Shown one piece after another: positions 1-10,839 of a DNA stretch of 64,000 nt. The stretch's first letter is position 1. Each line of letters begins with the position of its first letter. Below the pieces are notes generated by a model. It was given only the letters and a program-made list of their open reading frames with translations. It ran no database searches and had not been told where the DNA came from. The stretch comes from Thuidium tamariscinum (lineage: Eukaryota > Streptophyta > Bryopsida > Hypnales > Thuidiaceae): positions 3,534,001 through 3,598,000 of the forward strand of contig OX344752.2 in NCBI GenBank assembly GCA_947034885.2, written 5' to 3'. A program made the translations under genes and the position numbers.

Positions 1-1874
1 TTTAAGCTTAATGATTTTGATATATGTAAGATTTGTATTAATAAAAATATGTTAGACCTCAAGGATCTTGGGTTGGTACCTAAGAGCATGGAAATGCTTA
101 GATCCCACGTCCCATCTTGCAATTTGATTTGAACAAAACTAAAAATCTTGAATTTGAAATGTCATACTCTTATACTCACACTTTTGACTTTTCTAAATAG
201 GGATAGTAGAAGGTGTACTAGGCTTAACAATCAATAATAATCTTGTATTTGGCCTATGTGTACTTTTGAATGGCTTGACATTCTTACCTTGGTTTTTGTG
301 AAATTCTTTCTATACATATGCAATTTTGATATATTGTAATCTTTTTATGGATCCACTATGAAGCATGACCGTGTTGAACTCTACAATTATAGTCTCGAGT
401 TGCACTCTAGCAATGGCCAACCTAATTTGAACCTGAAGATGAGAGAAGTTAACTTTATTGGGTTGATGAGAATCACTTTTAGAACTTATTAGAAGATTTA
501 ATTTCCTTATGTCAGACCCAAATACTTCTTCCCCTTCCAAGTGCGGAATTTAAGTACAAATGAACTCCATTTGAAGCATCTCATTGAGTGCATTTGCAAT
601 TTTTTTTTCATCTCCAAATGCCATTATAATTTAGAGAGTTTCATATCCTATTTAATTAGAGAGGCCTTTTCTAGGAATTTCTTTGCAAAGTTAAGCCCTA
701 TAGTTGCTAGAGTGCAACTAGCACTCTACAATTATAGTCTCGAGTTGCACTCTAACAAATCATTTAGCTTACAAATTGTTGATTATAATGCAATTCTATG
801 GGAATAGCACCAAATTTTGATTTCAAACTATATACATCTTATCTACTTTAGATATCAATATTGCATCCTTCTATTGCCTACAAAGTTGAATATGCTAGTT
901 CTACAATTCTTTGGCAATTAGCTTTTCTACATCCTTATCCATGTTTGTTATTTAATGGAACAAACAAGCTTTTTTACAATCTACCATTGGAACATATGAA
1001 TCTTTTGACCTATGCACAATGCGAATTGTAGTAAAGTTGGCTTGAGCATTATTACAAATGAGTTCCTTATACATTGAATTTGACACCCCACTTTCTACAT
1101 GACCTTATTTAGACTATGCCAAAAATGAGTTACCATTCAATACCCTTACTTTACTTATATCATAGATGGCAATTGTTATGATTTTGCAATAGGTAGAGTT
1201 ATAGATGTCTCACGTGATAGTTGTCCATGATTTCACCTTCTTCACATGATTAAACATAACAAATCAATTTTTAAAATTGTCACCTTGTTGCATCCATTAT
1301 ACAAGATTGACTCTACTCCAAAGTTCATTCATGAGCATTTTAAACAAATTCTAAACCTTCTCTTGCCTTTGTCTTCAAAATACACTATTATAGATATATT
1401 CCATTCCAGCATGTACATCTTTTCATGTGAGCAATTTAATCAATCTCACCACCATCATTGTTATTACTCCAAAAAGAAGATATAGTGTTGTATACATTGG
1501 ACAAACTAATGAGTTGAAACTTATTTAGAAGAATCACTAATGCATGATTGTAGATCATCTCTTTTGATTGGAATTCATTGTGAATAAACAACAAGACAAG
1601 GAACTTTGCTTGCTTGCCACCATGCTAATACTGTACTTAAATATCAAATTTCAACTTAAATTAAGTTTAAAAAAATTACCAATTTTTTTAAAAAAATTCT
1701 AGGATCAAGTAGCCAAATCTACAAATAAATTTATTGAGGGTTTACCATAATTATAAAAAATTCAATAACACTTTGTTGAATCAGTTATTAACTATCATTT
1801 AACCACCTACCATAAACAATATTTAAATGGAAAAATGAAGAAAATTACTTCATTAACATTTGGGAAAATTTGAA
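1..1874. other. AT-rich stretch without a recognisable gene
   Basis: Only short chance open frames are present and none shows a recognisable motif. The single notable structure is a 32-bp perfect direct repeat, annotated separately. The remainder is low-complexity AT-rich sequence. Confidence 0.6.
378..754. repeat. 32-bp perfect direct repeat pair, 345 bp apart
   Basis: The 32 bases at 378-409 recur without change at 723-754. The core of each copy contains ATAGTCTCGAGTTGCACTC. The sequence between the copies does not resemble a known element. They could be target duplications of a lost insertion or a short dispersed repeat; the sequence does not decide. Confidence 0.6.
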
Positions 1875-2326
1875 AATGAGAGCTTAACTCCACTCATCGT
1901 CAAAACATAGGAATTGTGTTCAATGTTGAACTTTAAACCTCATTTTGGCATAGTAGAATAACTTTTTTTAGAAAACTTAGAACTAGTGAAAGTTGATAAT
2001 TCAAGTTAAATTTCATTTTCAAAAATCCATTTTAGATTTTAAAACTCCAATCAAAAGTCATGAACAAAATTCAAAGAGGGGTTGGAAATTCCAAAGAATC
2101 TTGGCATGTCCAACCCCTCTTTGAATTTTGTCGATAATTTTTGATTGGAGTCTTAAAATCTAAAACGTATTTTGGAAATGAAATTTAATTTAAATTACCA
2201 ACTTTTATTGGTTTTAAGTTTTCTAAAAAAATTTATTTTGCTATGCCAAAATGACGTCTAAAGTTCTACACTAAACACAATTCCTGCATTTGAATTAACT
2301 AGATATGAGAGGTTGAGCTTTTAGTA
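1875..2326. repeat. Foldback element: ~200-bp imperfect inverted repeat around a 22-bp loop
   Basis: The arm ending at 2086 (..AGAGGGGTTGGA) is mirrored by the arm starting at 2109 (TCCAACCCCTCTT..). Pairing continues outward for about 200 bp on each side with scattered mismatches. The RNA from either strand would fold into one long hairpin. A single-arm relative lies near 9490-9660, so this is a dispersed family, probably a foldback or MITE-type DNA element. No target duplication could be assigned. Confidence 0.8.
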
Positions 2327-2499
2327 ATCCTAATTTACATATCCATATTAGTTGTTGTACCTTCTACCACCCGTCTTGTAGAAAGAGCTTTTCTTCTCAA
2401 TCAAATTCACTCACAACAAATGGTTTTGAAACCATGTGAGGTGGTGGCCCAACACTTTTACTTAACCATAAAAATTGCTAAGGTTCTGTACAATGCATT

Positions 2500-3290
2500 T
2501 AATTTTTTTGCCTTCTGAATGGACAACCGTTGATGGCCACACTATTTTGGATCCAAATTTTTTTTCAATAAATACTAAAAATTGATTAACTACTACAATT
2601 TTTCTACCCTTTCAATGGGTAGCGGTTAACAGCAATGCTTTTTGGGTCTAAGTTTGCTTTCAATACAAGTTAGGAATTGATCAAATGCTGTAATTTTTCT
2701 ACCTTCTCAATAGGTAGCTGTTAATGGCTACAATTTTTGAACCCAAATTTGTTTTCAAGAAATTCTAAAAATTAATCAACTACTACAATTTTTCTATCCT
2801 TTCAATGAGTAGTTGTTAACAACAATGCTTTTTGAACTCAAGTTTGTTTTCAATACAAGTTAGGAATTGATCAAATTTTGTAATTTTTCTACCTTCTCAA
2901 TGGACAGGCATTAACGGCTACGGTTTTTGAACTCAAATTTGTTTTCAAGAAATTTTAAAAATTAATCAACTACTACAATTTTTCTACTCTTTCAATGGGT
3001 AGCCGTTAATGACAAAGCTTTTTGAACCTAAGTTTGCTTTCAACACATATTAGGAATTGATTAAATACTGTAATTTTTCTACTTTCTTAAGGGGCGGCTA
3101 TTAACAACTACAGTTTTGGTTTCAAGTTTGCTTTCAATACATGATAGGAATTGATCAAATATTGTAATTTTTCTACCTTTTCAATGGGTAGCCATTAATG
3201 GCAATGCTTTTTGAATCCAAATTTGTTTTCAATATATGCTAGGAATTGATCAAATGTTACTATTTTTTTGCATTCCTAATGCATAGCCAT
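2500..3290. repeat. 95-bp satellite with alternating A/B monomers (190-bp higher-order unit)
   Basis: The landmark AATTTTTCTA recurs at 2597, 2692, 2787, 2882, 2977, 3072, 3166 and about 3260, a constant spacing of 94-95 bp. A more diverged unit precedes the series. Alternate units resemble each other more than their neighbours. One type carries GCAATGCTTTTTG and ends in TAGGAATTGATCAA. The other carries GGCTAC..TTTTTGAAC and ends in ATTAATCAACTACTAC. This gives a two-monomer higher-order repeat. Confidence 0.85.
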
Positions 3291-3759
3291 GTTTAGGGTT
3301 GCTTCCAATCATTTGGCAAATCCCTTGCACAAACAAAGATGTTTGAATATTGGGTGTGATTTACATTTCATTTTTGGATTATGTTAGGCATTTTTATAGT
3401 GCATGACAATTGATTACATTTGGACATCATTTCAAAGATTTTTATCAAGCAAATCTACTAACACAAAGATTAGATGTTGCACTTTAGCCTCTTTATCTAA
3501 ATCAACTATAGTTATAATTGCATGACTTTTTAAAGAAGGAAACCATGAAGACTCTTTTTATCTTGAGTAGTTTAAATCTCAATTGAGGACAATTTCAAAA
3601 ATCAATATTCCTTTATGTCATATGAAATCTTTCCTAGTTGTAAAGTTTTTCTTTGAAGAATGATGTTGTGAATCTAATTACACACTTTGTTACTTATTGT
3701 TACATAGAAATGAGTATATTTTTCTATGTGACCTTGGAGAACAATGAAGGGAAGACAAT
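3291..3759. other. AT-rich spacer, nothing recognised
   Basis: No convincing open frame or repeat was seen between the satellite and the Mutator-like element. Confidence 0.5.
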
Positions 3760-3997
3760 AGATATTATACAACGACGCTAGTTTGTGAGCCTAAAAGCAT
3801 GAGCTTGCGAGCCGTGAGTGTAGGTTTTGTGAGCCCAGAGAATTAACCAAAAAAAACTGTGAATTTTTTAAGCCAAGAGAAAAAAAAAAGAGAAGTCATT
3901 TAAAAAAATCCATTTATAGTAAAATTTCAGCTTTATGACCGTGGACCTATGACCGTGGAAATGTGGTTAATGTATTTTAAAATTTCAAACCCTACTA

Positions 3998-4742
3998 GGG
4001 TGAATGCAAGAAAGACTTGTACTATTTGGCGTCACACTTTGAGTGACGGAGTTGTCATGAGCTATAACTTTTGAAGCATTAACTCTTTGAACTTGAAATT
4101 TTTATTGAAGATTACTGACTTGATAGTTATCAAAACCCTTATTTTTCAGAAATTTTCAAAAATCATTTTATATTTAAATTCTAATTTCTCTAATTTGTCA
4201 CACTTTGCGGTTTAGGGGTTTTTAGTACTGGGGAGTACTTTAAATTAATAATTTAGAGCTCAGATTTCTAGGGTCTATTCCTACACTAAGTAGGCATGTT
4301 TCCACCGAAGGAAATTAAAAAAATCATTATTCTCTTTCCTCTACATGTGTGCTAACAGGCCTCCCTTGCGCGCACATTTTTGAACAATCAAGATAGTTTT
4401 CGGATCATTATTTTGGTGAAATACCTTTACCATAAAGTCTTCCCAAATGGCCAATTTTTAGTTTTAAGAAAAATTACTTTCCCTATTTTTTACAAATTAA
4501 AATGTGAAAATATAGTGAAAGTTACAATTTTCACGAAATTTAGCACTTTTCTAGTTCTCCTACTTAGAAATTTTTTCTATACTTTTCCTTTCTAGGGTAT
4601 CTTCTTCTTAAAGGTATATACATCAAACATATTTTTCACTTTTTTTTAAAATTGATTTACTATTTATACAGTACTCCCAAAGAAAAAAGTGAGTACTGTG
4701 CAAAACGCTACACTTTGCCGCAGGTCTTTCTTACAATGACCC
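3998..4742. mobile_element. Sola-like non-autonomous DNA element, copy 1, TSD ACTA
   Basis: The element starts GGGTGAATGCAAGAAAGAC. Its other end, read on the opposite strand, starts GGGTCATTGTAAGAAAGAC. The 4-bp duplication ACTA sits at 3994-3997 and 4743-4746. Internal landmarks shared with a second copy at 46333-47064 are an inverted AGTACT pair and a CTTAAAGGTATATACAT block. Four-base duplications with GGG..CCC termini fit the Sola superfamily as I know it. No transposase is encoded, so the superfamily assignment rests on the ends alone. Confidence 0.75.
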
Positions 4743-5316
4743 ACTATCTCCAAAGGGCCTATCAATACCTTCCAAGAAAAATTTGAATTTTTGAATTTTT
4801 TTTGAGGTTCAAAATCCGGAATCCAACAAGGGGTTTTCTAGGGTGATGGAGTCGTGGAAAAAAAAAAAGTTTTTTTTTTCTTTTTTTCTTTTTTTCAGCT
4901 TTCATCTCCAAGTGCTGAATAAAATTGCATACTTGATCGTGATACACTTGAGAAATTACTCAAGAGGATGTTAAATACTAGACATTATGCCAAGTTATGC
5001 ATTAAAAAGATTTGCATACTTCGTGCTGCATGGACATATGACATGCACAAAGTTTTGTTTTTCACTTAAAACAGGGTTGGGATATGAAAAACAGAGTCGT
5101 GTAAATAATCCCTCCTTCCCTCCCAAAAGATTTTTTTTCAAATTACCTCGGATCCAAAAAGCTCAATATTATTCCTATATTACATAGGATTTTCTGACCA
5201 CTACTGTACAATCTTGTGGCACTGCTAATTATAAGCAAAACATTATAACTGACGATTCTAATACCGTCATTTTAAGCTTCAGATGCGTCATTTCTGACAA
5301 CTTGTACCAATAAAGG

Positions 5317-5900
5317 ATGGACGGGTTTAAGCTGTTTTTAAAAAAAAAATCATTTAATGATCAAACAAGCAAAGCTTTGATTATATGTTTAAGTTTTGCT
5401 TTTATGAATGACCATCTGGGATGGATGCAAGCTGTGACAGTAAGCTGCCAACACATAGCCGAGATAAACGGAAACTTTGTCTCAAGATGGATTGATACCC
5501 GACAAGGTACAGAAATAAAGGTTGGATCAGATCCAAGAATGGTAACGGGTATTGAACTGCTGTTTTAATACCCAGTCTTGTTCATTGGAAAAAACGTTGG
5601 AAGCTGCTTCAACTTCTGCGTTACTGGTTAGAGCGTTTTGGCTGAGTGAGTGACGTAAGCTACCGAGTGTGGGAGAGTGCTCACGCTCCAGGAAGACTTC
5701 CACTGAGTTAAATTTTTCTGGGGTAGAGTACTGAGATAAACATGGCGTCTAGTCAAACGCAAGCAAGCAGCCAGGTGCTTTTTGGTGCTAACAGTGTATA
5801 GTGTGATAGTTTGTATGTGTGAAGTTGTTCAAAGTTGTTGTTTCTTTCTTTCATTGTGAAAACTATAACACGTTGTCAGTGAGCTGAAGACACCTTGCAT
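5317..5900 (+). other. Gene-like segment inside the Mutator-like element, possibly captured host DNA
   Basis: This block is less AT-rich than the rest of the element. It holds an 83-codon open frame (5317-5568) of no recognised family. A promoter-like stretch follows, then an ATG at 5741 opening an 11-codon Ser/Gln-rich segment. That segment ends at a CAG followed by GTGCTT, a possible exon end. Mutator-like elements are known to capture host gene fragments (Pack-MULEs), which would explain the change in composition. No parental gene could be named from the sequence alone. Confidence 0.35.
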
Positions 5901-6834
5901 ACGGCGTACTAACCTCACTTGTTGATGTTGGTGGTCATGGGTGTAGGTGAGGCTCACTACCTCAAGGAAAGCTTGAAACCACTAGAAGGACTCACACTTT
6001 TCTCACTATACTAATTTTTTGTTATCTTGAGCTTTGAGGTGGCATAGTTACACCTTTTGAAGGCTGTTAGTTACTGCTTACTTTCTTATGAATAGATGGA
6101 AGCTTCATAAGCTTTGTTTTCTTAAAAGAGTCCTAGAACACCGTAAGTATGATTGGATTGAGATTGTGCTGTTTGAGTTAGACTCTAAAAACAAAGGATT
6201 ACTTCTAATAGCAATCTTATGTTTACTACATGGAAGTAGGTGCCTTGATCTTCTTGAATTGAAATCTGAGGTATAAAACAAAAGTTTCAAAATAAGATAT
6301 GTGATAGAATGGAAAATATCAAAATAGTGCCTGTAAAAGGATGTACCAGACAATCGGGTTTTTTCCGACTTTTTCACCTTGAAATTGATCTCTTGGTACC
6401 GAGAGAAGGTTTTCGAGGGTGAAAAGTCGCAAAAAAAATGAACTAGGAACATAGTCGGAAAAAAAAAAGTAGAAAAAAAATGAAAAAAAAAGTTTTGAGA
6501 GCTCCAAAGCCCTCTACCTCCAAACCCCTTTCAATATCAAGACGGATTTTGGAAGATGATGGAGTTGCAAAAAAAATTTGAAAAATAAAAAAAGGACTGA
6601 AAAAATAAAAAAATAAAAAAATAAAAAAAATAAAATAAAAAGTTTTGAAAGTCACAAATTTCAAATCCCATGAGGGGGATACTAGATATAAAAATCCAAA
6701 ATTCTTAAAGCACGATAATAGGTCCATGCCCTAAAAATCACTAAAAATTTCCCCAAAAATTCTGGGCTCACAAGCTCACAGGCTCATAGGCTCACGCTCG
6801 TAGGCTCACAAAATAGCATCCCCGAGATATTATA

Positions 6835-8639
6835 GATGTTATTATTAAATCAAGGAGTACCAATTGGAAGCAAACAAAAGTTACAATTCATATAGAATTG
6901 AAAAAAGATGAAAGTCTCAAAGTTTTTCTAGCAAGATGTTTATGGGATGGGATGTCAACCACTATTTGCAAAGACAATTTACTATTATCAATTGAGATCA
7001 TGCAGACTATTTCATGTGGCATTATATTGTGGAAAGTATTGTTTTGGAAGTCATGGCAGACATTGCAACTTTGTCAATAGCATTTTATAAAGTCAATAGG
7101 TAATTCCTTTATTTCATTTTAATTTACTTTATTAATTTTCATTTCATTTTATTTCTTAGTCTCTAAAGCTTGTTTAGTTTGAAGCATTGCCATAGAAGCT
7201 TATAATTACTATTAATTGTTTAATTCTTGAGGTTGATTTAGGGACACGCAATATCTTCTTTAATTCTATTTTTATGACAACTTAGTTATGTAGAAAGGTA
7301 GATGGCAAGCTAGGAAGGGGTACTCATAAAAAGTTTGAAATTTTCATGAAGCATTTTTTTCACTCCTTGAACATTGTAGGTGGTATTGTGGCAAATATGA
7401 CTTCCTCTACATGTATTGTAATTTATAATACTGAAAAATTTTGTTTTCTATTTTTTATTTGATTTTTGTAATCAACACTTCAATTTTGATGTTTTCGAAA
7501 TTTTAATATGGTACTTCATCTAAATTTTTTTATTAGAGCGGCTCATTAGTATAAGGGTGTAACGCCAAATTCTTTGATGAGGTACTAAAACCTCTACAAG
7601 GAATACAAACTTCTACAATTGTTTTCAAAACTCTTGATTTTACAACCACACATAATGATATAGAGATTGATAATGGATCTCTAGTTGAAAACATCACGCT
7701 ATTTGACTTATATGAGTAAAGTTTATTTATATATTTTCTTTTCAACAACTTTGATTGTAAGTCTATACTTTGTATTTTAAGTTGTTACTTCCTACTCTAA
7801 TATATGGTTTGTTGTTTGTGCACTTGGATAAATCCATTGCCAAAGCAATCCCTATCTTTTTATTGTCATTGTGGATTTCTTAGAAGTTCATCTCTGAATT
7901 TTTGTAGCCTCTCTATTTATATTGAAGATTTAGCATCAACTTATGCTAATGTTTCTTCTCATTCATCTTCAATTTCTCTATCACCTCATAGATCTTAGAA
8001 ATTTTAAAGTATGCTTGTTATTTTAAACTTAGTAATATGAGTTAAACAATATTTTAATTTATTTTCATGATTTGATGTTTGATTTCTATTGCCTTTGCGT
8101 ATGTATAATGAGGCAACCATTCCATGCCGTGGCCTAAAAATTTAACCTATGCCCAAATTAAACAATAAATCATGTATCAACCTTGAATTGTACTACACCA
8201 CTAAAATTCAAAAACTTCCTCAAAGCAAAATTCAGCTTGGAATTCAATGAAATACTACCATTGGACTTATTATATAATCTATTTTTTTTAAATGATTTTT
8301 ATCTTTAGAAATGATAAACTTGAAAAAGGATAATTCAATAAGGAGGGGCATTGACTTGAAAACTTGTTGTCTAGGTCATAAGGGTTAATGCATTTATTTG
8401 GTATATAGTATGTAACTACTATATTTCAAATATTTAGTGTTCAAGATATTTTGTTTTTATTTAAAAGCATATTTATAAAAATAAACAAAATAGGTGGACC
8501 ACTTTGTCATTTAAATTTACATGAAGGCCAATGATGAAGACTATATTGACTATATCTCAATTTTAGGAAATATATTGGTTCAATTTTTTGGTACAAAATT
8601 GTATAGTGGCGTATTCATTTGTTGTTCATTTGGATTATA
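6835..8639. other. AT-rich DNA without a recognised gene
   Basis: Several 60-72 codon frames on both strands have no motif and look like chance. Nothing further was identified. Confidence 0.5.
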
Positions 8640-8770
8640 GATCCTGACATTTAATTCCACGGTCATAGGGCCCCAACAAGTTTATAGATTCTAAATGGAA
8701 AAAAATGGAGTCTCACAAGCTCATAGGCTCATAGGCTCATGCTCACACGCTCACATACTAGCATCCTCGG
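8640..8770. repeat. Solo terminus of the Mutator-like family
   Basis: On the reverse strand this end starts about CCGAGGATGCTAGTATGTGA and continues with the same GTGAGC-rich tract as the ends of the 3770-6824 element. The sequence CCACGGTCATAGG at 8657 is also shared, inverted, with the left part of that element near 3945. No matching second end was found, so it is a relic. Confidence 0.65.
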
Positions 8771-8845
8771 GTCTTCATTAGACCATAATACAATGTTTTG
8801 CACTAAAAACAAGTAGGGCACTGAGCTAATATGGACAATACTATT

Positions 8846-9381
8846 TCAAGGAAAATTTCAGCCCTCAAAGGGGCTAATTTCTTTCCAAGAGTTCCCTTCA
8901 AGGGTACTTGCAACCCCTTTAAGCAACAATGATCACTAGTCATCATCAATGATGACTAGTGATCTATTAAAAAAAATTTAAAATTTAAAATTATTTTAAA
9001 AAATACTAAAATAATAATAATAAATTTTAAATTTTAAATTTTAAAAATTTAAAAACTTATAATCTTGAAAATATCATACTAATGTGGTTATGTGGTAGCA
9101 TTGATCCTACATTAGATATGAATTTCTATAATTTTTCAATTTTTCAATATGAAGCTTAAAAAAATATTTTTTTAATATTATAAAAATCATTTCATTTTTA
9201 CTATTCTCGCAGTCCTACAATTTCAAGCACTCCCATTCACTAGCTTAAGAAATAGATTTCATTTTTTAAAAAATATTTAAAAAATATTTAAAAAAAATTG
9301 GCTTAGTTGAGTTGGTTCCCTTGTTTTTCTTCACAACACGCTTCATAACTCCTTCAAGGGCTGAAAATTTTCCTAGTGGTT
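8846..9381. repeat. AT-rich element with inverted ends and a central perfect palindrome
   Basis: The left end contains AGGAAAATTTCAGCCCT and the right end contains GGGCTGAAAATTTTCCT, inverted relative to each other about 500 bp apart. The interior is almost pure A/T from 8965 to 9300. No duplicated target site was seen, so the class is uncertain. Confidence 0.5.
8931..8964. repeat. Perfect 34-nt palindrome (16-bp arms, 2-nt loop)
   Basis: GATCACTAGTCATCAT is followed after CA by its exact reverse complement. A perfect hairpin of this size in otherwise decaying AT-rich DNA is unusual. It could be a cruciform-forming site, or a recent footprint of a foldback or transposition event. Confidence 0.85.
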
Positions 9382-9489
9382 GTTTTTAAATTTCTACAAT
9401 ATGACTCTGCTTTATTACAATGCAAAACTAAAACGACTGCAAGGTCAAAAATGACTACAAGGTCCCAAATAGACCATGGTACAAATATA

Positions 9490-9660
9490 TTTATAACTTT
9501 TGATTTAAGGCTCAAAATCTAAAATGGATGTTTGGAAATGAAAGTAGAATTGATTTAGACTCAACTTTTGAAAGTTCACAGTTTTTTGAAAAAAATTGAT
9601 TTGCTATGTATAAATGAGGTTTAAAATTTTACTTGTAACATAATTCTTGCATTTTATATA
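9490..9660. repeat. Single-arm relative of the 1875-2326 foldback family
   Basis: The order of landmarks matches one arm of the foldback: AAAATCTAAAA, TTTGGAAATGAAA, TTTGCTATG, AATGAGGT and AATTCTTGCATTT. This shows the foldback is a dispersed family rather than a unique local inversion. Confidence 0.6.
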
Positions 9661-9774
9661 TCCCACATGCTTTGTCTTGCTTCCTTCTAAACCTCTAGTA
9701 CAAAGGTCTTTTCATTTCATCCCTTCTTATTCTCATACTAAGAGGCTTTAGAAGCCACATGGCACATGTGCCAA

Positions 9775-9890
9775 CTGTAATATATAGTGTATGAAATATT
9801 TTATATGGCATATTGTGTATGGTGTATTGGATGTGGTGTATAATGTATGATATATGGTGTATGGCTTATTGCATATGGTATAGTACTGTG
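9775..9890. repeat. Degenerate TG/TATGG-rich simple repeat
   Basis: The stretch is built from loose repeats of GTGTATGGTGTAT-like units about 8-12 bp long. Confidence 0.6.
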
Positions 9891-10077
9891 GAACTTTGAA
9901 TGTATTCATATGTGATTATAAAATGACTTATTCCATCCTAACTTCTGAATGACTACATTATAATTTTAAAATGACTTATATATGACTCTGACATGGATGT
10001 CCATGTCAGTAGTGCATTGATTGCTAGGCAGATTAGAAATTTACAATATTCTGAATTTTGTTTTGTTTTGTATAGAA

Positions 10078-10839
10078 ATGGCATTTTGTAATGGGTGTGG
10101 AGTACAGTTTCTAAGAGAGTCATCCAAATGGTGCAGTGAATGTAGAGTTCCACAAGGACTAGATGTTTTAGGAGCCATCAATAACATTTCAGATGCTACA
10201 GGGAATGAATCTTTATAGGAGTGCCCAATTTCACGCCGTTGGATATTGCCCCAAATTCCAAACCTAATACTTTATGATAGAGTATATGGATAGAGACCTA
10301 AAGGTCTTCCTTGCAACATCAAGTGGGGAAATTTTTTCTTGAAGAGTCAAAATTGCTTCAAAAAGCAGTATAAGCAATTAAAATGGAACCACGAAGTTGT
10401 TTGCAATTGGTTTATGCCAAATAAAAGTGAGTTTGTAGATGAATTTTTGAAATCTCCTTTTTTGCAATGGAATCAACAATTTATGAAGAAATTACGTAGT
10501 TGTTGCCAAATGAGGTCATCTGTAGAAATGGATGATAAAATAGTTGACATTAATTTTCCAGAAGATGAGATCAAACTTTCTTGGAGAAGAACGGATATAT
10601 TAAAATATGCCTTTGAACTTAAACATTATCAAAAAAGTAGTAAGAGTATTCCTAAATCTCAAAGATTGGGAAGGGAAGAACCAAATGATGAAACATTAGC
10701 CATAATGCCGGCCAGTGGAGATGAAACATTAGCTGTAATGTCGGCCTGTAGAGAAGGGGCATGCTCACAAGCAACGCCACCTATTGCACCTCTTGATGCA
10801 AATGTTGAAGAAGGTGGTAGCAAAGAGGTTGTTCGATAG
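10078..10839 (+). pseudogene. Broken zinc-ribbon protein gene with two in-frame TAG codons
   Basis: The ATG at 10078 opens a frame that reads on through two TAG codons (one after residue 46, the second near 10290) to a natural stop at 10839, about 250 codons in all. Residues 4-22 contain paired CxxC motifs (CNGC and CSEC) that would form a small zinc ribbon. The middle part is basic and Trp/Phe-rich. The end holds a short acidic repeat with DETLA twice. The two halves share one frame, so they are one former protein rather than two genes. I do not recognise the family; a transposon-associated or nucleic-acid-binding role would fit a zinc ribbon but is only inference. Both stops could come from CAG by one C-to-T change. 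Confidence 0.55.

Larger units (their letters stand above)
3770..6824. mobile_element. Mutator-like (MULE-type) element, 3055 bp, with 10-bp target duplication
   Basis: The 10-mer AGATATTATA occurs directly at 3760-3769 and at 6825-6834. It flanks ends that are inverted copies of each other. The left end reads CAACGACGCTAGTTTGTGAG and the right end, on the other strand, reads CGGGGATGCTATTTTGTGAG. Similarity continues inward for about 60 bp of GTGAGC-rich sequence. A 9-10 bp duplication with long terminal repeats is the Mutator pattern. No transposase frame is present, so it is non-autonomous. Its interior holds a nested Sola-like element (3998-4742), long A-rich tracts (6450-6650) and a less AT-rich gene-like block (5317-5900). 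Related ends occur at 8640-8770 and 43730-43779. Confidence 0.8.

Noticed and set aside
6319-6727. Phe-rich frames up to 115 codons on the minus strand
   Set aside because: They are translations of A-rich tracts inside the Mutator-like element.
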